Assembly (NCBI RefSeq): GCF_020497125.1
Contig: NC_059081.1
Location: forward strand, 14,045,105 to 14,109,104
Reading direction: 5' to 3'
DNA length: 64,000 nt
DNA from: Mauremys mutica
Lineage: Eukaryota > Chordata > Testudines > Geoemydidae
The stretch's first letter is position 1. The number at the start of each line of letters is the position of its first letter. The position numbers and the translations under genes are program-made. Positions 1 through 11,060 of the stretch are shown piece by piece. The notes under the pieces were generated by a model, which was given only the letters and a program-made list of their open reading frames with translations, did no database searches and had not been told where the DNA came from.

Positions 1-21
1 GGATAATAATAAATATATTAT

Positions 22-200
22 TAGAGCTGGTTGAAAATGTTATACAGAAATGGAAAAAAAACCCATGGAGAGTGTCTGCTTTCTTCACAAAATTTTAAAT
101 TGTAATCAGAAACCTCCCTAGTTTTTAGGAAGAGGGTCCCATGAAAATTAGAAGATTTTCCATCAGGAAAAAGCATCCCAATTTTCTGCTCTTCTCTAAT
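22..200. mobile_element. MITE copy, AGAGCTGGTTGAAAA family
   Basis: The left end AGAGCTGGTTGAAAA matches the termini of copies at 22646 and 47525. The right end is degraded (TTTTCTGCTCTTCTCT, about 184-199). The AT-rich words TATTATT and TTATTATT flank the two ends and may be the target duplication. It is non-coding. The right boundary is uncertain because the terminal inverted repeat matches poorly. Confidence 0.4.
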
Positions 201-1427
201 TATTATTCTCAGAGTAAGGCTGTGGAAGGCTAGGTAAGCCCAGCTACAGTAGGCAAAGAATCAGTTGGTTTCATCTTGGAATATACAATAGAGGTTCACT
301 CCTTTGAATGTGATGGGGAAAGCTCTGTGGTTCTCGAAGCTCCCTTGTGGCCTATTACTGCTTTAGTATATTTGTTTTCTGTCAGTTAGCGGCTGTATTC
401 ACAACATCCTGGATGTTCTTGCATAAAGACGGTCTTCATTCCCCTTCCTTTATTAAAGAGTCATGGGCATGAGACTCTTTTGTGCGAGGGGAGCTTAGAG
501 GGAGTGGAAACAGCCCAATGTAAATAATCTTGGCGTAGGAAGCCTCCCCATCTGACATTGAACTGCTGAAAAGGTTCTGCTCTGGCTGTGTTCCCAGCCA
601 CTGGTGTAGGGAGTGTGTTGGGGATGGGATGGGACAAGGAGCAGTGAGTAAGGATTGAGTAAGGGGCATGACAGGAGCACTGCTCTATGAGTCAACGGGA
701 CTCCTCCCAGCTTGAGGAGACTTAGTCATGTTAGCTCTGATTGAGCTGCCATGCTAGAAACAGAGTATAGCCACAGTGGTGCAAGAAGGGAGGAGGTCAC
801 TATCCCCAGTATGAGTCTAGCAGCTCAGTGGGGCACTCACTTGGGGTGACCAGCTTCCCCTCATGACAGCAGTCACACTCTATTTTTAGCATGCTAGCTT
901 GATCAGAGCTGGCGCAGGTATGTCACCTCACACTGAGAATGACAGCCCCAGTCCAAGTGTAGACTCTCTGAATCAGTCCTCATTGTCTCCAGTGCCCTTA
1001 GCATTCTCTCAGGCACCCATCACTCTAGTATATCAGTAGCTTACAAAAGTTATGCTTACAAATGCTCCAGCCAGCTTAACTCGCTTATTCCAGAGGTGTG
1101 GGATGTCCCTAGGTCAGAAAGAAGTTAGGACAGGAAGTTCAGAGGGTAGTGTCAGTACAGGGAGAGGGTTATGTTGTATGGGCGTTGCATGGACAGAATT
1201 CTTTTACATGGGTGTGCGTTAATTAATGGTGTGCTAAGCTTGGAGTGAGACTTGTATAGTAGGGCTGGCCAGCAAGCAAGAATTTTCTTTTTTTGTTGTT
1301 TTTGCAAACAAGGAAAAGAGATTTCAGAATTTGCTTTTGTTCTGCACTGGAACCTGTCAACATTTTCATAAAAAAAGGTGTGTGTGTGTGGGGAGAGGAG
1401 TCAGATTGACTCCAGAATAGCCAATAG
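201..1427. other. Unassigned non-coding stretch
   Basis: There is no convincing gene or repeat here. Open frames are under 80 codons, overlap on both strands and show no domain. A short (TG)n tract lies at about 1378-1390. Confidence 0.5.
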
Positions 1428-1565
1428 CCTGGAAATTAGGGCACTCATCTGAGATGCAGGAGATCCTGGGTCAAGTTCCTACAGCATCCAAGTGGGACTC
1501 AGGAATAGAACCTGGGTCACCTACATTTCAGGTGAATGGCCTAAGTACTGCGCTATTGACAGGAT
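1428..1565 (+). repeat. tRNA-like SINE fragment
   Basis: The segment reads like the head of a tRNA-derived SINE, with GGGCACTCATCTGAGATG followed by a B-box-like GGGTCAAGTTCC. A second half (GAACCTGGGTCACCTACATT) mirrors the first half in reverse orientation. It is degenerate and the family is not certain. Confidence 0.4.
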
Positions 1566-1639
1566 CTTACTTGCTGGATCCAAATTCCATCCTGGAACTA
1601 AGAAACCTTCCTAACCAATGTTCCACCGAACCAAGTGTG

Positions 1640-1721
1640 TTTCTGCAAAAAGTTTTGATTTTGACAAATCAGCATTTTCCAATAAAAAACAGTTTGTTGA
1701 AAAATTCTCTGCTAGCTCTAC
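1640..1721. mobile_element. MITE right-end fragment, AGAGCTGGTTGAAAA family
   Basis: The run from AAAGTTTTGATTTTGAC to GAAAAATTCTCTGCTAGCTCTA resembles the interior and right terminus of the copy at 47525-47708, which also ends CTAGCTCTA. The left half is missing. Confidence 0.45.
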
Positions 1722-2099
1722 TGTATAGTGCACTTTAGCTGTGGATTTCCATAATTTGCCATGGCTTTTAAGTTCTTGTTTTGACTGATACGAGCAATGA
1801 TTCTTTGAACTATCACTTAGCAATCCTGTTAGCTAAACACCACCTCTAGTCCTACCTATTCCCCCCATACTCCCTTCCCCTATTCCCTCCAGCATCCTGA
1901 TCCACTGCAACTCTCCAGTTACTCACCACTGACAAGTCTTAAATACAGATATCGGTCATCAATTGCAAGATCAGCATGAAGCCCCAACTTGGGAACTCAG
2001 TACCTCAGCATTAATCTCTACATTTAATGTGGCATTAATATCTTTCTGCACTGGCTACCTTGTAGAGTTCCAGACTGTAACACCCAATGTTCCTAAATG
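1722..2099. other. Unassigned non-coding stretch
   Basis: It includes a C-rich run (CCCCCCATACTCCC, about 1861-1890). Nothing else is recognised. Confidence 0.4.
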
Positions 2100-2520
2100 A
2101 TTATTATTTGTATTCCACTAACACGTACAGGCCTCAGCCAGGATTGGGCCAGGCTCCGGACAAACATATAACAGACACTCCTTGGCCCATAGAGTTTACA
2201 CTCTGAATAGACAGTACACACAAAAGGTGGAAGACAGGAAGTATTATCCCCCTCTTGCAAATGGGAATTTGGATGCTCAGGTTTTGTCTGCACAGCAGTG
2301 GGGAGGGTGCTTCCTCAGCACAGGAAGACAGGCACACACTAGCTTGTGCATATCTACCAGTGCTGGTAAACACCCTGCCAACTCTTGTGTACACATAGCC
2401 AGGGAGAGATTTAAGTGACTTCCTAAGGTTACTCAGCAAGTCAATGGCAGAGCTAGGAACAGAACTCAGGTGTCCTGACTCCCAGCATAGAGTGTTATGC
2501 ACTAGACCATGCTACTTCCC
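2100..2520 (-). repeat. Full-length tRNA-derived SINE, interrupted
   Basis: Read on the minus strand, the copy starts with a tRNA-like head (ATGGTCTAGTGCATAAC, then GAGTTCTGTTCC). The central part is typical of the family and equivalent to 'CCTTGGGCAAGTCACTTAG' in the copy at 52985. It ends with the tail that matches 50540-50665 and 51080-51225 in reverse (TATTATTTGTATT, GAGTTTACACTCTGAATAGAC). About 120 bp of foreign sequence (2281-2400) splits it. It has no coding capacity; such elements are mobilised by LINE proteins. Confidence 0.65.
2281..2400. mobile_element. Small TIR element inserted in the SINE
   Basis: The SINE reads ...TTGGATGCTCAG and resumes with AGGGAGAGATTTAAGTGACT. The block between them begins GTTTTGTCTGCACAGCA and ends TGTGTACACATAGCC. 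Its ends are imperfect inverted repeats of the GGCTATGTNTACAC type, also seen at 21173 and 46276. Confidence 0.4.
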
Positions 2521-4304
2521 CATAATTATTGTCTTGTGGAAAACACCCTAAGAATTAAAACCATCCTGTGCTTGAGCGGCTGAAGAAAAGGATCTGCCTG
2601 TGAAATAGGGAGTTGTAAAAATCTATCACTGCTGAGAAAACCTAGGCCAAAAAAACATGAGACACTGGGGGAAAATGTCAGGCATGTCTAAACTGAATAG
2701 CCTTGTAATTGTATTGCAGCAGCATTCATTGTTTCAAACTCTTCCTACTGTTCTTCATCCACACACACTGTGTGGTGTTTAATATTCAGATTGAAAGCTC
2801 TCTGGGGTAGATTTCTTTGTCTGCTGTGAAGTCCTAATCACACTTTTGGGTGCTATACTTAATTAATAATATTCTTGCACAAAGTGTTATGATATTCTTA
2901 AGGACAACGAGCCAAGATTTGAGCTTTAGCCTGTTTGAGAGATGTCACTTCCAGCAGCACAGGGCCCCCTAATGCCCTGCTAGAGCATTGTCCTGAGAGA
3001 ACTTCCAACTCGGTGGGTGTTATTTTCTTAATCGCCAGCATCACTGCCTGTAGTTTTCTTGTATTTTCCTATCCTCGCATTCCCCCAGCCCAACCTTCTT
3101 TAACTTATGAAGTCTGACAAGATCACAGCTTGGGGTGATATGGCTGCAGGCAAAGTTGCACTGATACTTAACTGTATTTTTTTTTTACACCACTAGCCTG
3201 AGAAATGTTTAGCAGGTACACATGTTACAAAGCACTACACTGCATGAACATAAAAGAAATGAAGCCAACAGGATGTTACAAAAGAGTGGTTAAATGTACA
3301 AGTGGTGTACAGGAGTACAAGCGGTGACCATTGCAGAGTCTTTCATCTGAGGCTTTCAAAGCTCCTTACAAAGGTCAATTAATTAAGCCTCATAACTAGA
3401 GTTCTGTGAATCACAAACCCACGAGATTCTCACACCTTGCTGACTTGACACTCAGTTGATCGGCAGCTTCTCTGAATTTCATGAGCACTTGGAGGGATCT
3501 GGACCCCATCTTGTGGTTTAGCATTAAAATTATTTAAACATTTCTGGGTTCGATATGCAACCAGGTGAGTGACCCTAGCGTCCTGGTCAGGAGGGGAGGA
3601 AAGCCACCATGGCTGGTGCTGGAGGGGAAATACACAGAAGCAGATAATGTGGGCGTTTGGAATTTGTAAAGGAACTAACAATTTAAAATTACACTCTGGT
3701 CTAAGCAAGAGTGGAACAAAGCCATTCTCACGTGGATTTTCTTAACTCCTTTTTTTAAAGTTTGCAGCCTATCCACTGACAGCATTGCATCACCGGTTTG
3801 GTTGTAAGGCATTAATTTAATTCTGAACAGACAAGAATATTTACAGGCTTATAACTACAGATATTTTAAATCTTGATTAGTATTTTCAGTCTCTTGGGAT
3901 CTGTCATAAAATATTCCTTGGTCATGTACAGCTTATAAACATTGTTTTATACATAAGAATGCAGGCGCCTATTTTTTAGTTAAAATAATGATTTGGTTAG
4001 TCATAATTTACAGTTGCTAATTACTCTACAAATGTCATAACCTGTCTGAATGCTAACCACTCAATAAAAGACGTTCTGTTTTTTAAAAAATGATGTTAAT
4101 TAACGCTGTATAATAGTAGTTGTGTCAGGCAAGGGTACTGGTAAATTAAAATGTACTGTACGTGTCTTGTTTAATACATTTTTCATTTCTCTTTTAGGGT
4201 TTTTTTTTTTGGGTGTGATTACTGTTTGGGATTTGTGTTTGATTGATGGGAAAACCGTCAACTGATTCAGAGGTTTGGTTCAAATCTGGATGTTTAAACC
4301 AGAA
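2521..4304. other. Unassigned, partly AT-rich non-coding stretch
   Basis: No gene is seen. A degraded SINE piece lies at about 3330-3405 (TTTCATCTGAGGCTTTCAAAG, then TTAATTAAGCCTCATAAC). From 3720 to 4190 the DNA is AT-rich, low in repeats and without simple-sequence tracts, so it could hold conserved regulatory DNA. That last point is inference only. Confidence 0.4.
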
Positions 4305-4585
4305 GGGCCTGATTAGCATCTTACTTGACCTGGTGTAAGTCAGGAGTAACCCCCTTGAAATCAATGGAATTACACTGGTGTAAGTAAGAGGATAAGTAGG
4401 CCCAACATACACAAAAGAAGAGACCAATCCTGTTCCTATTGAAGTCAATGGCAAAACTTTCATTGGCTTCAATGGTGCAAGATAGGGAATTATATGAACC
4501 TTATGAAACTTCCTGGGCCAAATTCTCTGCTGGCATAAATCCATTGTTGTCAATGGAACAACAACCAGCAGCAAATTTGGCTCCC
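4305..4585. repeat. Cluster of short palindromic MITE-like units
   Basis: Motifs of the type TTACACTGGTGTAAGT, GAAATCAATGGAATTACAC, GAAGTCAATGG and CCAAATTCTCTGCTGGC occur in both orientations, giving hairpin-prone blocks. The same words recur at 8012-8110, 8355-8440, 11325-11415, 14360-14432, 41900-41960, 57107-57179 and 59584-59650. It is non-coding; the open frame across it is incidental. Confidence 0.45.
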
Positions 4586-4837
4586 TGTTCCACTACTGCA
4601 GGATTATACCGAGGATAAAAGAACCAAGAGGCAATTAGGAGGTCATGCAGAAGAAAGGAGTGAAGTAAGCATTTGGCCAGGTCCTGTTATGGTCCAGTAG
4701 AAAAGGAACCTGTAGCCAAACCTATCTCAGACTATTAAAAAGGCTGAGTTTGGTGCAGTTTTGGGAAAGGGCTCCCTCAAGATTCAGACTCCTTTATTTT
4801 TTTGTTAAAACAAACTGGTTTGTGCACCCTAATTAAT

Positions 4838-5050
4838 GGAGGTAGTGAGAAATAGTGGCTAGAGCAGGAGACCTGGTTCTATTCCCAGCACTACCACTCT
4901 TTGCTGGGTGACTTTAAACAATTTGCCTCACCTCTGTGCCGGAGTTTCCCCATCTGTAAAAAGGGGGATAATCACACTGACTTCCTTTTAAAGCACTGAG
5001 AGATCTAATGATGAAATTGCTATACAAGAGGTAGGTATTATTACCTTATC
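4838..5050 (+). repeat. tRNA-derived SINE copy
   Basis: The family order is visible: a head with GTGGCTAGAGCAGGAGACCT, a B-box-like GGTTCTATTCCCAG, the central GCTGGGTGACTTTAAACA, then CCCCATCTGTAAAAAGGGG and a tail ending GGTAGGTATTATTA. It is moderately diverged and matches the copy at 52985 in order and content. Confidence 0.65.
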
Positions 5051-6759
5051 ATTAATTATAGCATAAGCCTAAAGGGGGCAAGGGAGTTCCCGTCACCACA
5101 GTATGACGCTTTGGCAAAGAACTTGCTACAGATTAGCAGGTCTGAACTACTTTACATTGTTCCAGAACACAGAGAAACTCATTTCTGGTAATGTTCATCA
5201 GCAGGAAATGACAAAGCGTGAAATATGCCAAAGCAATAGAACAATGTGTTGCTGACTTGCCCTGTTTTTCAAGGCATTAACAACAGTAAAAGAAGAACAA
5301 GAAAGAAAGAAAGTGCCTAACCCATATATTCACTTTAAAATCCCCAATTCATTTTTTCCCTCTTAGCCATTACAAACCTCACAGATCTGCAGAAATTCTA
5401 GAATTCATAGCATCCTGAACCACAGAGCATAGACTCGACAGCCCAGAACGTAACCTCACTGAAACCAGTGGAACCACTTGCAAAGTAAGGCATGGCTCTA
5501 CATGAGTAAGGAGATCAGAAACTGGCTCATAGTAGTATACGAGCAGATGTAAGCCAAACTGGGCCGGCACATCTGGAACTGTGGCTGTCAGTCAGAATCT
5601 GGTAAGAAAATGGCTTTTCCCCTTGTTTATCATCTAAAATTAAAGTATACAGCTTCAGATACTCGGCGACTTAGAATAAAGTTCTAGGTATTTTTAGAGT
5701 GAAAATGAGAGACCGTCAAGAACTTTCAACACATATCCAATGGCTCTGATCATGTTATTCTGGAGTTTGAGCAATATTATCTCTTCAGGATTTCCATGGC
5801 TTTGCTCCTGGAGTGACAAACATTGACTCAAAGGAAACACAGTTAAATGCACTGCTCCTGCAGAGATCCAGTTTTGGAAGTGCCTGCTGATGAGCACAGA
5901 GCAAGATGTCATGCCTCACCAACATGCCCATGGAAGGTGACCACAGTCATGGGGTATTACTGATTCGGGGACAGAAAGAACAGTTGTCTTAACTTGTAGG
6001 AGAGGGATCCTGGATGCAGGCTGCCACTCCCACAAAACCAGCTCAGCTTAAAGACAGAAATTTCCTTTTATGATAAATGCCAATCTGTACTTCATTCTGC
6101 TATCAGATTTTCAAGCAGTACACCAAGATGACTCCAAACTTCTGGCCTGCTCACAATCTAATCAAGCCAACAAGATTTTGGGAGCTAGTTTCAACACTTT
6201 TCTACCAATTTCATTCTATCCCTGCAAATGAACTCTCCATAGCAAGATTTAGGTTCTACAGGCTATGAAGGTGAAGGCAGACAATCTTTTCTGCTCTTAA
6301 ATTTTCCAATAACAAACATAATCAGGGATTGTATCCCTGTTAAAAAACAAAACACTGGTTTAATTAGCCAATTCATCGCTGGGGTAGCTCCGTTGAAATT
6401 AAGTGGGTCATGCCAGAGATTAATTCGGCCTCACATTTAATTTGGCCCCATGTTTGTTTCATGTGAAAGAACTACTATTTATTTTCTTGTTGACTACTCA
6501 AGGTTATATAATTTCCATTGATTCCCTATTTTTCAAGTACATGTTCTTAGTGCTTCAGTTTGCTCCTTGCTGACACTTTCTCTCCAAGATGACTGCCTTT
6601 GCATGAGAGCCTGTGGACCATGTTTTCTTAGTGCCTGAGTTGGATGGATAATGTTCAACAAAAAACTAAATTTCAATGAGAAAAAGAAATTAAGTTTCCC
6701 CTAATGCAATTCCTCCTCTTCCCCCCACCCAAGTCTCATGATCAGCTGTGTCTAAATAC
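5051..6759. other. Unassigned non-coding stretch
   Basis: No gene is recognised. A purine-rich tract (GAAAGAAAGAAAG) lies at about 5300-5312. Open frames are 60-72 codons with no recognisable domain. Confidence 0.45.
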
Positions 6760-6943
6760 ATTCATAGAATCACAGGGTTTGAAGGGACCTCAAGAGGTCA
6801 TCTAATCCAACCCCTTGCTCAAAGCAGGACCAATCCCCAGGCAGATTTTTACCCCACTTCCCTAAATGGCCCCCTCAAGGATTGAACTCACAGCTCTGGG
6901 TTTAGCAGGCCAATTCTCAAACCACTGAGCTATCCCTCCCCCC
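6760..6943 (-). repeat. tRNA-derived SINE with CR1-like tail (tortoise Pol III/Cry type)
   Basis: On the minus strand it begins GGGGGGAGGGATAGCTCAGTGG, a Pol III A box, and has a B box GAGTTCAATCC (6879-6889). The 3' part reads GGTTGGATTAGATGACCTC and ends GTGATTCTATGAATG. That tail resembles the CR1 3' end at 15535-15600 (GACCTC...ATGATC, then ATTCTATGATTCTATGATT). From known SINE biology, tortoise Pol III SINEs carry a tail derived from the turtle CR1 LINE, which supplies the retrotransposition machinery. This is the best single pointer to a cryptodiran turtle. Confidence 0.82.
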
Positions 6944-8011
6944 AAATTGATACACTCTAGCACAATTTGTAGTGCAGGAATGAGCCCAATATTACATATT
7001 GGTCTTTTTTATAACACTATGCTCTTTTTTGTGACTATTAGACTCTCAAAAGTGGCCCTATTCATTAAATTCAATATTTTTTAAATGAAGTTGAGAATAA
7101 TCCTTGCTCCCTAATTCCAATATGCTTTTCAAAATTTAGCTATATTCTGTTTTTCTGCAACAGACCCCAGGCAATTCAGCTGCCCCTATTACAACCAAAT
7201 TTATGGAGAGAGTTTTAAACTCTCTGATTTGTTTGGACAAGATGACTACTAAGGCTCAGATGGAAGTTCACTCAAACTTCGTGATAAATGATTGCACTTG
7301 AGTCATTCACACCACTGTGGATGGGGTTATCAAAGCACAGAAGAAGCAGAGACCACTTCAAATTGTTAAGGCAGAAGACAAAGGACTGTTGATCATATTA
7401 AGACAGTCACAAGTATAAGTGACTATCTCATCTATATCTCCTCTTCTGCAATAGTTGATACAAAGACTAACAAACATTTTTAAGGTACATGTTAAATATT
7501 CAACTCAATAAAAATAAAATATCCCAAAATAGATGCCAAAAGCCAAGCAGGTTCCTGATCAAAGTAATACAACTCTATTCCTTTGAAAATAAGGCCCATG
7601 ATTTAGGATCCCTACACAGGGAATTAACTTCTTATCCTAGTTAACTGCAGAGTGGTAAGTAATGAAAAATGAGGATGAGATATAAAGATTTATCTCATAG
7701 TGCAGAGTGTAAAATTTCTAAAAAAAAAGTTACTTTAGAAATTCACTAAAAATAAAACTTGTAAAAATATACTGGAGTACCCCATACTAATTACATTAAT
7801 TACTGCAGTAACATTATAGAAAGCTGCAGTGGTTTAGACTATTACTGTAGAATAATATCTAGCTCTTACATCAGTAGATTCGAATAATAGGTGACATTTT
7901 CCATAAGCAAATTTAATATAATGGTGGTTCATTAATCTAATGTCCATTTCAATTTACAGCTGTATCTCTCTTCTCAGGAAATTAAAAGTTCACTCATTGG
8001 AGACATATCAG
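6944..8011. other. Unassigned AT-rich non-coding stretch
   Basis: Nothing recognisable beyond AT-rich unique-looking sequence. Confidence 0.45.
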
Positions 8012-8440
8012 GCCTGGTTCTCCACTGATTTATCTCAGTGTAAGGACCTGAACCAAAACACGCTCAAGTTAATTGGCAGGCTTTCCACTGACTCCAATGG
8101 GCATTGGCTCAAATCCTAAATCAGGAGTCACTCTATTGAAGTTGATTATGCAAAACTCATATAAGGAGAAACCCATATTCTCTCTGAACATGACATTGGA
8201 AGAAATATTCCGAGGAAGACTATTAATAACTTTGTGCCGATAAATGGGGGTATTTATCAGGCATAGATACGAGAAATAACTGGAACTGAATATTCTCAAT
8301 ACAAATAGTATTTTCCTTAATCTAAGAAAAAAATGTAAGAGAAGTAAAATATACAGGGCCACATGCTCTACTGGTGTAAATCAACATAACTCTATTAATT
8401 TCAGTGGAGCCATGAAATTTACACCAAATGAAGGCCTGGT
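8012..8440. repeat. Two MITE-like blocks of the CAATGG family
   Basis: One block covers about 8012-8110 (CAGGCCTGGTTCTCC ... CCACTGACTCCAATGGGC). The other covers about 8355-8440 (CTACTGGTGTAAATC ... TTTCAGTGG ... AAATTTACACCAAAT ... GGCCTGGTC). Both show the inverted GGTGTAAAT/ATTTACACC arrangement of this family. The DNA between them is unassigned. Confidence 0.4.
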
Positions 8441-10525
8441 CTTACAAAGGAATCACTGGAGGACAAAATGATCGCCGTGAAAATTATGAAGCCTTGGATT
8501 ATGAAATCTGTCTCAATATATATCCATTTTGATTCCTTCCAATCTCATTTTCTCAGAGCAGTTTGAATGTGGAGGAAACATCTATTTCTTTATCTCAGAT
8601 AGCTTATAATGCTTTTTAAAAATTCCATTATTTGCACAGCATAAGGCCTTGATGCTTCCTGACAAGTGTTTGACCTGAATATATTAAAAATATTGTAATG
8701 TTTTGTTACATATCCCAAGGTAAAAAAATTCAGGATATCGCTTATTAGCTTTCTCTTCCCTGCCTGTTATAAAGGTTTATTTGACAGAGCATAAGATAGT
8801 GGTAAAATCCTAAGGTAAAGGTTAAACTCTGTTTTATTATGTTTACAGGATTTAAAGGGTAAATCAGGAAGTGCTTATTTAACATCAAGTGAAAGTGGTG
8901 GATTAGTAACCAGACCGAGACTTAAAAGTAGCCTTAATCCCTAAAACCTCTGAGGGTGAAAGGTCACTCTTTAACACCAGGTTGTGTAAAGAATGAAGCA
9001 GACAGAAGCTTCTGTTTCATCATTGCCCAGTTAATCCACTGAGGAAATGAGCAGCATTGGTTTTTGCTGGGTAAACTCCTACTAAAACCAAGGCAACATA
9101 GGAAGGTTCTAACAGGAAATAATTAAAGTAGGTTTACTTCTGAAACACAGAAGGGCAGATCAGGAGATATTTTAAACTGTCATAAAAAGGACACTTCTTT
9201 AAGTGTTAACTGGCTATATTGGTTACATTTTCATCACTCTTTATCTTAGTAGTGCTTTTAATGATTAAATTAATGCTTAGTCTTGTGTTCTAATAAAGGT
9301 TCAGATCCAGGCAAATCTTTTCAAGTGGCATCCTGGGTCACTTATAATAGACACTGCTCTGCGTACTGTATCTTTTGTGGATTAGAAAGAGCAAACGGGA
9401 ACTTATAAATAACCTATATATTTTAGCTTATGAGTTCTGGAAAAAAATAATTAAATGCAGGTCCTCTGTTGTGTTACCACAGGCATTTGTGTCATGAAAA
9501 TAGGTGCAGTGGAGTACAGTTTGCACCATTTCTTCCTTTTTTTTATTCTATAATCTCCAACAAGTGATAGGAGTTTTGCATTTACTGGCTATTTCATCTG
9601 AGATTAAAGTGGCCTTTGAGGTTCCCAGTAGCTGGGATAAAGCACAGCTCAACAAAGCTTTCCTCTGCAAATGCTACGTAAAGCGTAATACGTTATATGA
9701 AATGTTTAGAGTCCACTATTTACTAAATATTCCCACGTTTTGTGTAGACAAATCTTAGCTTTTTTGTGCACGATCAATATATAAAAAAGAAAGCTCTCAC
9801 ATATTTCAGCTACCAGAGGAAAAAATATTTTCAATACTAGTGGCCTTTCAATATTTACACTGAGCTTGCGATTATTAAATCACTGGTGAAAAATAAGAAG
9901 ATTCGCCCCAGCTGTAGTTTCATCATATAAAACAGCACGGACATTTATCTTATAAAATTGCAGAAGTATAGCTCCGTGTAGACTGATGGAGCCAAGCTGC
10001 ATTTGGCATGAGAATCTGATTTTCTAGCCTAAGGTGTTTATGACGCATACAGTTGCTAATAGCTTATGCAGTTCATTTTTTACAGAATCTGTGGTATAAG
10101 CATTATGCTTAGTTTGTCTGAAATATTACTTTTTCTTTTTAAAAAATTGCAGGGTGTTTAATATGAAATATGAAGAGTGCTCAGTTTCACGCATTTTTGA
10201 TCTGGCTCACATTTTTCACGGCACTCATTCCTACCTCTGCGGTTCATATTTATTAAAATATTTTCATAATTAAGTGAAAAAGCAGTGAAATTGAATCTTA
10301 AAAATTAAAGGGAATGTATCTGTTAATTTTGGGCTAATTGCTGATAACCTTACATATACTGACTAGCACCTTAAAGCTGAAATGGTCCTATTGATTTTGC
10401 TGGGACTATTTGTGGAGAAGATACTGTGAGTAAGGATATCAGAATCTGTCTCTTCTTTTGTTCAAGTGCTGACAGGGTTTTAAAATAGTTGTGAACAGTG
10501 AATTCATATGCACCTTCTGGATACT
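8441..10525. other. Unassigned AT-rich non-coding stretch
   Basis: No gene or clear repeat is seen. The 9360-10330 part is repeat-poor and AT-rich; it could contain conserved non-coding sequence but nothing here proves it. Confidence 0.4.
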
Positions 10526-11037
10526 TAGGGCCATATATAAATATGGGGCCAGAGCCTCAGCTGGTGTGAAGGGTCATAGCCCCACTGAACTTCATTTTGT
10601 GGGTGCAGTTGTATGTCCTTACACCAAGCGTGAGTTTGTCTCATTGCTATATATAATTTTATTTGCCAAGCTACCATCACCTATAAGAGAGGCCACCTGC
10701 AATCATATAAAGTCAGGGATAAAAAAAAATGAATGATACAATACAAAATGCTTGTTAAATAAAAAAGCAAATGGAAAGAAACACCTAGGTGCACATGAGG
10801 CTAAATGTCAGTCTCAGTAAAAGTGGCAAGGAAAGTATGTAGCATAAGTAATCTCAAGTTGGAATTTTTAAGATTCAAGGATTTAGCTGGGGGTGGGGGA
10901 AAACTCTTCCTACAATACTGAGCATTTAAAAGAAAAAAAGACAGCCTATATCTACAAATAAGGACAACAATGCCAAACACCCACCTCAGTGTGTGGGGGA
11001 ACTTGATTGGGCCAGTGGTGAAAGGGGCAGCCCCATG
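10526..11037. other. Unassigned, with a possible MITE-like block
   Basis: About 10528-10612 carries CAGAGCCTCAGCTGGTGTGAA and CCCACTGAACTTCATTTTG, words of the CAATGG hairpin family but degenerate. The rest is unassigned. Confidence 0.3.
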
Positions 11038-11060
11038 AGGGAGGGAGGGAGGGAGGGAGA
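11038..11060 (+). repeat. (GGGA)n microsatellite
   Basis: About five and a half tandem GGGA units. Confidence 0.85.
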
